DNA of 64,000 bases, taken from contig NZ_JBIQLE010000003.1 in assembly GCF_044464525.1 (NCBI RefSeq), positions 62,001-126,000 of the forward strand, read 5' to 3'. The stretch comes from Pusillimonas sp044464525 (GTDB lineage Bacteria > Pseudomonadota > Gammaproteobacteria > Burkholderiales > Burkholderiaceae_B). Position 1 is the first letter of the stretch. Every line of letters begins with the position of its first letter. The notes beneath the pieces were generated by a model that made no database searches, had not been told where the DNA came from, and worked only from the letters and a program-made list of their open reading frames with translations. The position numbers and the translations under genes are program-made. This document shows, one piece after another, positions 16,834-24,986 of the stretch.

Positions 16834-16867
16834 GGCCGTGCTTCCCCGGCGGGGCGGAGGCACGGCC
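16834..16867. promoter_or_regulatory. Intercistronic GC hairpin between the binding-protein and permease genes
   Basis: GGCCGTGC at 16834-16841 pairs perfectly with GCACGGCC at 16860-16867, with a G/C-rich 18-base loop that can itself fold (CCCCGGCGGGG). No T-run follows. A hairpin here is a common way to stabilise the binding-protein mRNA or to attenuate read-through, so that the binding protein is made in excess over the permeases. Confidence 0.6.
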
Positions 16868-16890
16868 ATTGACAAGATTACGGAGACATC

Positions 16891-17775
16891 ATGGATGCAT
16901 TCATGCTCCAGCTGCTGGGCCTGCAGCTGTTTACCGGTTTGGCCCTGGGCGCCATCTATGTATTGATGGCCGTCGGCCTGTCGCTGATTTTCGGCATGCT
17001 GACTGTGGTCAACTTCGCCCACGGCGCCTTTTTCATGGTGGGCGCCTACGTCGGTTACTTCTTATATCAGTACGTTCCCAACTTCTGGATTTGCCTGGTC
17101 GCCGTGCCGGTGCTCACCGGAGTGGTCGGCATCGTCGTCGAGCGTTATTTGGTGCGGCCGCTGTATGGGCGCGGCATCGACTATCCCCTGCTTCTCACCT
17201 TCGGGCTGGGCTACGTGATGGTCGAGATTGTTCGCATCATCTTCGGCAAGCAGGGCCTGCCGGTTGGCACTCCAGAGGCCTTGCAAGGCGCAGTCAATAT
17301 TTTCGTCGGCCCGTTCCCTCTGTATCGCCTGTTCGTCATCGGCATGGCGATTGTCGTCTTGCTTGCCCTGTGGCTTTTCATCGAACGCACTTCATTCGGG
17401 CTGATCATTCGCGCCGGGGCGCGAGACCCCATGATAGTACGCGTCCTGGGGGTCGATATTTCCCGAATTTGGCTGATTGTATTTGCGATTGGCACGGGTA
17501 TCGCAGGGCTGGCGGGCTATCTTGCCGCCCCCTTGCAGGGTATCGCTCCCGAGATGGGAACCAATGTGCTGATCGTGGCTTTCGTGGTAACGGTTGTGGG
17601 CGGCATGGGGTCGCTTACCGGCGCCATCGTGGCCGGCCTGCTGGTCGGCATCGTCGAAAGCATGACCGCATTCCTGTATCCCGAGGCATCCAAGGTATCC
17701 ATGTTCGTGATCATGGCCCTTGTACTGCTGATTCGCCCCATGGGCCTGTTCGGCCGTGCCGGCTTAATGAGTTGA
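16891..17775 (+). CDS. Liv-type ABC transporter permease (LivH-like)
   Basis: Inner-membrane permease of 294 residues with about eight hydrophobic segments. The opening GLQLFTGLALGAIYVLMAVG and LTVVNFAHGAFFMVGAYV are the hallmark of the LivH branch, and VVGGMGSLTGAIVAGLLVGI marks the C-terminal part. It forms the translocation channel with the LivM-like protein, whose gene starts 4 bp downstream. Its own start follows a 64-bp gap that carries a hairpin. Confidence 0.93.
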   Translation: MDAFMLQLLGLQLFTGLALGAIYVLMAVGLSLIFGMLTVVNFAHGAFFMVGAYVGYFLYQYVPNFWICLVAVPVLTGVVGIVVERYLVRPLYGRGIDYPLLLTFGLGYVMVEIVRIIFGKQGLPVGTPEALQGAVNIFVGPFPLYRLFVIGMAIVVLLALWLFIERTSFGLIIRAGARDPMIVRVLGVDISRIWLIVFAIGTGIAGLAGYLAAPLQGIAPEMGTNVLIVAFVVTVVGGMGSLTGAIVAGLLVGIVESMTAFLYPEASKVSMFVIMALVLLIRPMGLFGRAGLMS

Positions 17776-17779
17776 CTCC

Positions 17780-18760
17780 ATGAATACCCGCACCATGACA
17801 CTCGACCAAACCAAAGCGCCCTCGATATTCGAAGCCATTCGCCGGCATCGGGTCTTGGCCACTGTTCTGTTTCTGGCCGCCCTGCCCTGGATGACACCCA
17901 ACTATTCGGTGGCCTCGCACATTCTGATTTTCGGCCTGTACGCCCTGGGCTACAACCTGATCTTCGGCTACATGGGCATGTTGTCGTTCGGCCATTCCGC
18001 CTTCTTGGGCATCGGGGCCTATGCGGCCGGGATACTTATTGCCCAACATGCCGTAACGTGGTGGCTTGCAATACCGGCCGCCATTGTCATCTCGGCCGCC
18101 GCAGCGCTGGTTATCGGCGCGCTGGCCATACGTACGCGCGGCATCTACTTTGCCATGGTCACCTTGGCCTTGTCGCAATGCGTCTACTTCATCATCTACC
18201 AGATGCCGGCATCGGGCGGCGAAAACGGCCTGCGCGGCGTCAATGTATCCGAAATCAATCTGTTCGGTTTCACCGTCGATGTACTGAACCCCATCAACAA
18301 GTATTACTTTTTCTTCTGCTTCGTGGCCGTGGGACTATGGATTATTTCTCGCATACTGGCTTCGCCTTTTGGCCATGCCATCCGCGCCATCCGCGAGAAC
18401 GAAACCCGCACGCGGGCTTGCGGGTTCAATGTCGAAAACACCAAGCTGATCACATTTGTGCTGTCGGGTGCGTTCTGCGGCCTGGCCGGCGCGCTGTATG
18501 GAATTAATTTATCCAGTGTCGCCATTGAAACCCTGCATTATGAAACCTCGGGGCTGATAGTCATGATCTGCCTGCTGGGCGGCATGGGAACTTTCTTCGG
18601 CCCCATCGTCGGCGCCCTGCTTTTCCTGCTCATCCAAGACGTATTCTCGATTTGGACAGAGCACTGGCAACTGTACGTCGGAAGCATCTTCATCATCTTC
18701 GTCCTGTTCTTCCCGAAAGGCGTGTGGGGGACCATACTGGAGAAGCTGAATGTCAAATAA
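17780..18760 (+). CDS. Liv-type ABC transporter permease (LivM-like)
   Basis: Second inner-membrane permease, 326 residues. NLIFGYMGMLSFGHSAFLGI near residue 60, RTRGIYFAMVTLAL near residue 115 and GLIVMICLLGGMGTFFGPIV near residue 256 are the conserved LivM segments, including the loop that contacts the ATPases. It overlaps the LivG-like gene by 11 bp, showing translational coupling. The start at 17780 is chosen; an internal Met (MTLDQ) six codons later is possible. Confidence 0.92.
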   Translation: MNTRTMTLDQTKAPSIFEAIRRHRVLATVLFLAALPWMTPNYSVASHILIFGLYALGYNLIFGYMGMLSFGHSAFLGIGAYAAGILIAQHAVTWWLAIPAAIVISAAAALVIGALAIRTRGIYFAMVTLALSQCVYFIIYQMPASGGENGLRGVNVSEINLFGFTVDVLNPINKYYFFFCFVAVGLWIISRILASPFGHAIRAIRENETRTRACGFNVENTKLITFVLSGAFCGLAGALYGINLSSVAIETLHYETSGLIVMICLLGGMGTFFGPIVGALLFLLIQDVFSIWTEHWQLYVGSIFIIFVLFFPKGVWGTILEKLNVK

Positions 18761-19493
18761 CATTATTATCGAGACACACAACGTGACGCGCCGATTCGGC
18801 GCCTTCACCGCCCTTAAAAATGTCTCCATCGAGTTTGAGCGCGGCAAGCTTACTTCGATTATCGGCCCCAACGGCGCCGGGAAAAGCACCTATTTCAATG
18901 TGCTCTCGGGCGCCTTTCCGCCCTCGGAAGGCCGGGTCGTCTTCGAGGGTAAAGACTTGGCCGGCCTCAAGCCCCACCAGTTCTCGCATGCGGGAATCTC
19001 GAAGTCATTTCAAATCACCAATATTTTTCCCAACTTCACTACAGTTCAAAACGTGGAGATCGCCCTGCAGTCGCATGTCTCGCGCTACAACCTCTGGCGC
19101 CGGCAAAGCAGCCTGCAGCTCGGGGACAAAGCCATGCAACTGTTGCGCACGGTAGGCATGGAGCAGCACGCGCATCGATTGGCGCGCGAGCTTGCCCACG
19201 GCCAGCAACGCGCGCTTGAAATCGCCATTGCGCTGGCTTCCGACCCCAAGCTGCTGCTCATGGATGAGCCCACCGCCGGCATGAGCCCCGAGGAAACGCG
19301 TTCGATGATGGACCTGATCGTGCAGGTGGCATCTACGCGCACGGTGATTCTGGTCGAACACAAGATGAAAATGATCATGGGCATCAGCGATCGCATCATC
19401 GTCTTGCATCACGGTGAATTCCTGGCATCGGGCACACCTGCCGACATACGCAGCAACGAAGAAGTAAAACGCGTTTATCTGGGTCAACACTAG
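18750..19493 (+). CDS. Liv-type ABC transporter ATP-binding protein (LivG-like)
   Basis: Cytoplasmic ATPase of 247 residues. Walker A is GPNGAGKST near residue 40, the family signature appears as LAHGQQRALEIA, and Walker B is LLLMDEPTAGM followed by the switch His in VILVEHKMKM. The C-terminal extension ADIRSNEEVKRVYLG is LivG-like. It pairs with the LivF-like protein encoded 9 bp downstream to power the importer. Confidence 0.94.
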   Translation: MSNNIIIETHNVTRRFGAFTALKNVSIEFERGKLTSIIGPNGAGKSTYFNVLSGAFPPSEGRVVFEGKDLAGLKPHQFSHAGISKSFQITNIFPNFTTVQNVEIALQSHVSRYNLWRRQSSLQLGDKAMQLLRTVGMEQHAHRLARELAHGQQRALEIAIALASDPKLLLMDEPTAGMSPEETRSMMDLIVQVASTRTVILVEHKMKMIMGISDRIIVLHHGEFLASGTPADIRSNEEVKRVYLGQH

Positions 19494-19502
19494 GACGCCG
19501 CC

Positions 19503-20207
19503 ATGCTCAACATAGAAAAATTGAACGCCTGGTATGCGTCAAGCCACATCCTGCAAGACGTCGATCTGCACGTGAACCCGGGCGAGGTGGTTGCTTTGCT
19601 GGGCCGCAACGGCGCGGGCAAGACCACCACCCTGAAAAGCATCATGGGCCTGCTTGACCGCAGCTCGGGGAAAATCAGCTTCAAAGGAGAAGACCTTATC
19701 AACCAGCCGGCTCACGCTCGTTTTGCCCGAGGCCTGGCCTATGTGCCGGAAGATCGGCGCATTGTGCAGGGCCTGAGCGTGATCGAAAATATTCGGCTGG
19801 GCATCGTGGCATCGCCACTGAAGGCTCGCGAAACCGAAGTAATCGAACAGATCGCCAAGACATTTCCGCGATTGAAAGAGCGCTTGCATCAAAACGCCGT
19901 CACGATGTCGGGCGGCGAACAGCAGATGCTGGCCATTGCCCGTGCCATCGCCGCCGAGCCGGACATGATTTTGCTGGACGAACCTTCAGAAGGCATCATG
20001 CCCATACTGGTCGACGAAATGTTCGAGCTGTTCACACAGCTCAAGAAAAGCGGCAAAACCATTTTGCTGGTCGAACAGAACGTGGAACTGGCGCTGGAAA
20101 TTGCCGATCGGGTATACATACTGGACCAGGGCGAAATCGTTTACTCAAGCAGCGCCCGCGCCCTGCTTGACGACCCCGCAATGCAAGAACGCTACTGCGC
20201 CGTTTGA
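19503..20207 (+). CDS. Liv-type ABC transporter ATP-binding protein (LivF-like)
   Basis: Cytoplasmic ATPase of 234 residues. Walker A GRNGAGKTT near residue 35, the LivF-type segment GLAYVPEDRRIVQGLSVIEN, signature MSGGEQQMLAIARA and Walker B MILLDEPSEGI are all intact, and LLVEQNVELAL holds the LivF version of the switch region (Gln in place of His). Last gene of the importer operon; it ends 37 bp before the convergent Mo-hydroxylase large-subunit gene. Confidence 0.94.
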   Translation: MLNIEKLNAWYASSHILQDVDLHVNPGEVVALLGRNGAGKTTTLKSIMGLLDRSSGKISFKGEDLINQPAHARFARGLAYVPEDRRIVQGLSVIENIRLGIVASPLKARETEVIEQIAKTFPRLKERLHQNAVTMSGGEQQMLAIARAIAAEPDMILLDEPSEGIMPILVDEMFELFTQLKKSGKTILLVEQNVELALEIADRVYILDQGEIVYSSSARALLDDPAMQERYCAV

Positions 20208-20217
20208 TGCCATGCCG

Positions 20218-20232
20218 GGGCGCGGTGCGCCC
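20218..20232. terminator. Short GC hairpin between convergent operons
   Basis: GGGCGC and GCGCCC with a three-base loop GGT form a compact stem between the convergent stops of the importer operon and the Mo-hydroxylase operon. No T-run on either side, so termination here is only possible. Confidence 0.3.
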
Positions 20233-20244
20233 GGGCCGCTTGCA

Positions 20245-22644
20245 TTACACCACCCCCAAAGCCTGCAGCACTTTCTCGGGCGTGATCGGCTGGGATGTCA
20301 CCCGCGCCGAGAAAGGCGCGATCGCGTCATTGATGGCGTTCATCAGCGCCCCCGGGGGACCAGCCGTTCCGGCTTCGCCTGCGCCCTTTGCGCCAAGCTC
20401 GGATGTCTTGGTGGGCGTCTCTACGTGCGCAACATGGATGTCGGGCATTTCAAAGGCCATCGGAACCAGATAATCAGCCATCGACCCGTTGCGCAGCAAG
20501 CCGTTTTCGTCGTAGAGGCATTCTTCAAACATGACGCCGCCGATGCCCTGCACAATGGCCCCGCGTATCTGCTCGTCGACCAGCTTGGGGTTGATGACCC
20601 GGCCACAGTCTTCGACGCACCAATGGTCGAGCAGCTTGACGAAGCCCGTCTCGATATCGACTTCGACATAAGACGCCTGCACGCCGTTGGTGAAGGTAAA
20701 CGGAAAGCCGCGCTGCGCAGCGTGGCGAGTAACCATGAGCTCTGGCCGGGCGTCCGCCGGCAATATATCGGGTCGAAAATAAGCCTGCCGCGCCACTTCA
20801 GCCAGCGGAACCAAGTGCTCGCGCGTATCGATGTCGACGATATAGCCTTCGGCCACGTCAAGTTGCGAGCTTTCTTTTTCAAGCACCACCGCCGCGAACT
20901 CGCAGATGTTGGCCCGCAGCGCACGGCCTGCTTGCAGTACGGCTTCGCCACCTATGCCCGCACCACGCGAGGCCCAGGTGCCGCCCCCATATGGTGTGGC
21001 CTCGGTATCGCCGGTTACCACCTTGATCTGTTCAATGTTTATGCCAATGGCGTCCGCCGCGATTTGAGCGAATATCGTCTCGGTGCCTTGTCCTTGTTCA
21101 CCGACACCAACGTGGCAGGTGACCACACCGGTGGGCTCCAGCCGCACCGACGCGCCATCCAGTGCGGATATGCGGGCCCCGCCCACCCCATAAAAAGCCG
21201 CACTGGGGTTGGTGAGCTCGACCAGCACGGCAAAGCCTATACCGCGATAAACGTTTTGCTCGCGCAGCCGGGCCTGTTCTTCACGCAAGGCCTGATAGTT
21301 CATCATGGACTCGAGTTTGGCCAACGATTTTTCGTGGGACAGCCCTTCGATCTTTATGCCGGAGGCGCCCACACAAGGATAGGAATCATCGCGCATGACG
21401 TTTTTAATACGCATTTGCAAGGGATCGATGCCCAGCCTTTGCGCCGCGTATTCGACGATGCCTTCGGTGGCGCCGCAGGCGATGGGATGCCCTACTCCAC
21501 GGTATTGACTGGTTGGCGACTTGTTTTGAAACACCACATCGAGACGAGCCCGATAATATTTGTGCTTGTACGGGCCGCCGGCAATGCTCAGCACTTGGTT
21601 TCCTTCGATTGCACTGGTGCGGGGATACACTGAATACGGCCCCACGCCGGTCAGGTCGTCGAAATCAAAGGCCACAATCTCACCGTCAGACTTGACCCCT
21701 ATGCGCGCTTTGACCACATGCTCACGCGCATGGATATCGCTGGCGAACGATTCAAGCCTGTCTGCCACGAACTTTACCGGCCGCTTCAGCAAGATGGACA
21801 AAGCCACCGTAGCGAAATCGTCTGGGTAGGAATGCACCTTTAGCCCGAACGCGCCGCCTACATCCCGGCAGATCACGCGAACCGAGTTCTCGGGCAAGTC
21901 GAAGTGGCGTGCGTACAGATCTTGCATCATGTGGGGCGCCTGGTGCGACTGATACACCGTAAGCTTGCTCTCGGACGGTTGGTAATCGGCCAACAAGGAG
22001 CGAGGCTCCATGGTTACGCCCGTGACCCGCCCGAAACGATAGGTTTCTTCAACAATGAGGTCGGCCTCGGCCATGGCCTGGTCCACGCCTCCGGTATCGA
22101 TTGTTTTCGTAAAGCAAAGGTTGTCGCCCAGCTCGGGATGGATAACCGGTGTTTCGGGCGACAGGGCAGTTTCCATATTGTCGACCACCGGCAGCTCTTG
22201 CCAATCAATATCGACAAACGGCAGCGCATCTTCGGCCTGGTGGCGCGTGAGAGCCACAATGGCCAGAACAGGCTCGCCCTGCCAGCACGCGCGGTCCAGG
22301 GCAAGTGGATACTCGGGCGGCGACTTCATGCCTTCGAGGTGGGCCAAGGTGGCGACCCAGGGTGTGCAGATGCTGGCAATTTCGGGGCCGGCGACGATTG
22401 CGACAATACCTGGCATGGCCTTGGCACGAGAGACATCAACGATTTTGAATCGGGCATGCGCGTAGGGGCTTCGCAGGTAGACAACATGAGCCAGCCGCGG
22501 CAAGGAGATGTCGTCAACGTAGCAACCGCGGCCCTCGAGGTGGCGCCGCATATTGGGGCGATTCACAGAAGAGCCCACGTATTGGCGCGTGTCCTTGTCC
22601 TGCTTGACGATATCGCCCGACTCTTCTTTGACAGTGGTGTTCAT
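20245..22644 (-). CDS. Xanthine dehydrogenase-family molybdopterin-binding subunit (large subunit, CoxL-like)
   Basis: Catalytic large subunit (799 residues) of a three-component molybdenum hydroxylase that inserts water-derived oxygen into C-H bonds, often of N-heterocycles or aldehydes. It opens with VGSSVNRPNMRRHLEGRG, a typical CoxL-type start. The active-site loop reads SQYRGVGHPIA, not the AYRCSFR loop of true carbon monoxide dehydrogenase, so CO oxidation is not expected. The catalytic Glu lies in GAKGAGEAGTAGPPGAL near the C-terminus, and DVGGAFGLK and GTWASRGAG mark cofactor-contact regions. Gene order CoxG-like, medium, small, large on the minus strand. No cofactor-maturation gene is adjacent. 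Confidence 0.9.
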   Translation of the reverse strand: MNTTVKEESGDIVKQDKDTRQYVGSSVNRPNMRRHLEGRGCYVDDISLPRLAHVVYLRSPYAHARFKIVDVSRAKAMPGIVAIVAGPEIASICTPWVATLAHLEGMKSPPEYPLALDRACWQGEPVLAIVALTRHQAEDALPFVDIDWQELPVVDNMETALSPETPVIHPELGDNLCFTKTIDTGGVDQAMAEADLIVEETYRFGRVTGVTMEPRSLLADYQPSESKLTVYQSHQAPHMMQDLYARHFDLPENSVRVICRDVGGAFGLKVHSYPDDFATVALSILLKRPVKFVADRLESFASDIHAREHVVKARIGVKSDGEIVAFDFDDLTGVGPYSVYPRTSAIEGNQVLSIAGGPYKHKYYRARLDVVFQNKSPTSQYRGVGHPIACGATEGIVEYAAQRLGIDPLQMRIKNVMRDDSYPCVGASGIKIEGLSHEKSLAKLESMMNYQALREEQARLREQNVYRGIGFAVLVELTNPSAAFYGVGGARISALDGASVRLEPTGVVTCHVGVGEQGQGTETIFAQIAADAIGINIEQIKVVTGDTEATPYGGGTWASRGAGIGGEAVLQAGRALRANICEFAAVVLEKESSQLDVAEGYIVDIDTREHLVPLAEVARQAYFRPDILPADARPELMVTRHAAQRGFPFTFTNGVQASYVEVDIETGFVKLLDHWCVEDCGRVINPKLVDEQIRGAIVQGIGGVMFEECLYDENGLLRNGSMADYLVPMAFEMPDIHVAHVETPTKTSELGAKGAGEAGTAGPPGALMNAINDAIAPFSARVTSQPITPEKVLQALGVV

Positions 22645-22659
22645 GATGGCATCCTCCTT

Positions 22660-23154
22660 TCAGGCCTGGACTGCGCTTGGCTTGCGATGCAGCTCGAGCA
22701 CTTCGCACACTGCATCGACAATGGAGTGATAGCCGGTGCAGCGACAGTAATTGCCCGAAATGTATTCCCGCACCTGTTCACGCGTTGCACCCGGCTTCTC
22801 TCGCAACAAGGCGGCGGCGGTCAACAACATGCCTGGTGTGCAGAACCCGCATTGCGCCGCGTTGTGCTCGAGAAATGCGTTTTGCAGTTCGCGCAATTCG
22901 CCTGTGTCGCTGACGCCGTCTATGGTCTCGATCTCATGCCCGTCGGCCTGCACGGCCAAGTACAGGCAACCTCGGATAATTTCCCCGTCGAGACGCACGG
23001 TGCAGGCGCCGCAAACACCGTGCTCGCAACTGACTCGCGCAGTTTTAAGTTCGAGCTCGTCGCGCAGGAAATCAACCAGGTGCAGGCGCGGCTCGACCCG
23101 ATAGCTGCCTTCTACTCCGTTGATGCAAACGCGTATTTGTATGGGTTCAGCCAT
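22660..23154 (-). CDS. (2Fe-2S)-binding small subunit of Mo hydroxylase (CoxS-like)
   Basis: Electron-transfer subunit of 164 residues with two [2Fe-2S] clusters. The N-terminal plant-type ferredoxin cluster is bound by CEHGVCGAC plus a Cys about 15 residues later (RGCLYLAV), and the C-terminal helical cluster by CGFCTPGML and CRCTGYHS. The reading frame extends further upstream in the medium-subunit gene, but the ATG at 23154 (MAEPIQIRVCING) matches the family. Separated from the large-subunit gene by 15 bp and from the medium-subunit gene by 19 bp. Confidence 0.94.
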   Translation of the reverse strand: MAEPIQIRVCINGVEGSYRVEPRLHLVDFLRDELELKTARVSCEHGVCGACTVRLDGEIIRGCLYLAVQADGHEIETIDGVSDTGELRELQNAFLEHNAAQCGFCTPGMLLTAAALLREKPGATREQVREYISGNYCRCTGYHSIVDAVCEVLELHRKPSAVQA

Positions 23155-23173
23155 GGTTGTCTCCTTGCCGCGA

Positions 23174-24034
23174 TCAGGCGTGTGCGGCCAGTTGCCGCAG
23201 CGTCCGAACCAGCAGTACACCGGCCAGATGCATTTTGGTCTTGGCGCTGTTGTACAGGTCGGCGGACGGTTGCAGCACGTCGGCCAGCAATTGCTTTGCG
23301 TGCGAAACCAGTTGCTCGTCGCCCACTGCCTTGCCTTCAAGCCATTGCTCGATATCCAGCGCCCTTACCGGCGTATTGTCCATGCCCAGAAACACGATCC
23401 TTGGGTCGTTGAATACGCCACTGCTTACGCCGGCGGAAGCAGCCACGCCTACGATGGCGTAGTCTCCATGACGGCGCGCAAGCTCTTGAAACGCGTGTAC
23501 GCGGTCGGGCGCCAAAGGAATCTCACAGCCCAGCAACAGCTCGTCGCCGCCAAGTTCGGTGGTGTAAAGATCAAGAAAGAACTCTGATGCGGGCACCGTG
23601 CGCACGCCCTGTGCGCCCGCAATGTGCAGCACCGCATCCAAAGCCACTATGCAGGCCGGCCATTCGGCCGCCGGATCGGCAAACGCGATGGATCCACCAA
23701 ATGTGCCCCGGTTGCGGATGGCTCGATGGGCAACGTGCGGCGCCGCTTGGGACAGCATGGGGGCATGCTCGGCCACAAGGGGAGAATCTTCGATCTGGCT
23801 GTGGCGGGTCATGGCGCCGATCCATAAATGGCCGGCTTTAAGCTCGATGCCGCCAAGCGACTCGATGGCATTGATGTCGATAAGCAGCTCGGGTTCTGAC
23901 AACCGCATGTTCAGCGTTGCCATGAGGGTCTGGCCCCCGGCCAGGATGCGTGCGTCGTCTCCGTGATGGCGCAATAGGGCCAGCACCTCATCCACGGAAC
24001 CAGGTTTTACGTAATCGAAAGAAGGGGCTTTCAT
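23174..24034 (-). CDS. FAD-binding medium subunit of Mo hydroxylase (CoxM-like)
   Basis: FAD-carrying subunit (286 residues) that passes electrons from the Fe-S clusters to an acceptor. It contains AGGQTLMATLNMRLSEPELL near residue 32 and RNRGTFGGSIAFADPAAEWP near residue 104, the two FAD-contact segments of the CoxM/CutM family, plus a C-terminal CO_deh_flav_C domain. The start at 24034 has AGGAG five bases upstream and is preferred over an in-frame ATG at 24061. It is 62 bp downstream of the CoxG-like gene. Confidence 0.92.
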   Translation of the reverse strand: MKAPSFDYVKPGSVDEVLALLRHHGDDARILAGGQTLMATLNMRLSEPELLIDINAIESLGGIELKAGHLWIGAMTRHSQIEDSPLVAEHAPMLSQAAPHVAHRAIRNRGTFGGSIAFADPAAEWPACIVALDAVLHIAGAQGVRTVPASEFFLDLYTTELGGDELLLGCEIPLAPDRVHAFQELARRHGDYAIVGVAASAGVSSGVFNDPRIVFLGMDNTPVRALDIEQWLEGKAVGDEQLVSHAKQLLADVLQPSADLYNSAKTKMHLAGVLLVRTLRQLAAHA

Positions 24035-24096
24035 AGCGGCTCCTGCGTGCGTCGAAGACACGGGAAATGCGCTGCAACCACTTAGCTAAAAAACAC

Positions 24097-24819
24097 TTAG
24101 GGCAACCAGTGGCCTACCAGCAAAGTAAAGAAGACACCGAGGCAAAACCAAAATGCTCGATACAGTTCAGGGCGCCAACCTTCGCCGACGCCCGTAGTAA
24201 CGTTATTGCGCGGCAAGCCGGCAGCCTTGTGGGCGGCTGTAGCGCGGGATGCCGGTACCTGGGGCTGTGCCGTTTCCCCGGATGCGTTTTCCGCCCCGGC
24301 CGTGCGGCCTGCCGATGCAAGCTTTGCATCCTGGGCGGGGGAAACAGCGACAGTCGACTCTGCCACTATGCCGGGCTCGGCCTCTTTGGACAGCACACTT
24401 TGAAAAGCGCTGAAAAACTCGTCGGACATTTTCCGCGCCGATGATTCGATCAAGCGCCCGCCGATTTGACCCAGCTTTCCGCCCACCGACGCCTTGGCGG
24501 TGTAGTCGAGATGGGTCTGGGCCCCTTGCGAAGTAAGCACGACCTGGGCGCCCCCCTTTGCGAAGCCCGCAGCACCAGTTCCTTCGAAGACCAATGAACA
24601 GCTTTCTGGGGGGACGATGTCTTCCAGCGTGAGCGTGCCGGCAAAACGAGAACGCACCGGACCCATCTTCACCATCAAACGTACTTGCAGCTGGTTTTCT
24701 GACACACGGGTGATCTCTTCGCAACCGGGAATGCATTGCACAAGGATTTCTGGGTCGTTCAGTGCGGCCCACACCGTTTGCCGGTCTGCACTGATCAGCT
24801 GTTGACCGAGTAGCTCCAT
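24097..24819 (-). CDS. CoxG-like SRPBCC protein with C-terminal membrane anchor
   Basis: First gene of the Mo-hydroxylase operon, 240 residues. Residues 1-150 form a CoxG/SRPBCC domain (MELLGQQLISADRQTVWAAL, then DPEILVQCIPGCEEI). An Ala-rich linker follows, and the C-terminus has one hydrophobic helix (FWFCLGVFFTLLVGHW). CoxG of CO dehydrogenase operons recruits the enzyme to the membrane through a quinone- or lipid-binding pocket; a similar docking role is inferred. The ATG at 24819 is chosen over an in-frame start at 24876 because it begins the conserved domain and has AAGAGAG upstream. Divergent from a TetR gene. Confidence 0.88.
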   Translation of the reverse strand: MELLGQQLISADRQTVWAALNDPEILVQCIPGCEEITRVSENQLQVRLMVKMGPVRSRFAGTLTLEDIVPPESCSLVFEGTGAAGFAKGGAQVVLTSQGAQTHLDYTAKASVGGKLGQIGGRLIESSARKMSDEFFSAFQSVLSKEAEPGIVAESTVAVSPAQDAKLASAGRTAGAENASGETAQPQVPASRATAAHKAAGLPRNNVTTGVGEGWRPELYRAFWFCLGVFFTLLVGHWLP

Positions 24820-24890
24820 GAATTTGTCTCTCTTGTGAGGATCAGGACCGGACCCAGGATGCGGGACGGCGACCATTTATATTTGCTATA

Positions 24891-24921
24891 TTGTTGACCA
24901 GATGGTAAATAATGTCAACAA
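24891..24921. promoter_or_regulatory. Putative operator between the Mo-hydroxylase operon and its divergent TetR gene
   Basis: TTGTTGAC at 24891-24898 and GTCAACAA at 24914-24921 form a perfect 8-bp inverted repeat with a 15-base spacer. Overlapping it, TTGACCAGATGGTAAA (24892-24907) is nearly palindromic and resembles TTTACCAATTGATAAA at 7322-7337. The site lies 72 bp upstream of the CoxG-like start and, with the start chosen here, 65 bp before the TetR gene. Confidence 0.6.
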
Positions 24922-24986
24922 CCGAAAGCTACAATGGCGCGGTTCCCTTACCGACGTTTTTCAAACGAGCTTCAGCCGAATATTCC

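Noticed and set aside
20101..23412. Long plus-strand frames (20101-21633, 21904-23412) opposite the Mo-hydroxylase genes
   Set aside because: They are antisense to clearly recognisable CoxL/CoxS/CoxM proteins. Their translations show no recognisable domains, and the frames stay open because of high GC and codon bias.
20245..24819. Aerobic carbon monoxide dehydrogenase
   Set aside because: The large subunit lacks the AYRCSFR loop with the copper-binding Cys and no CoxD/E/F-type genes are present.
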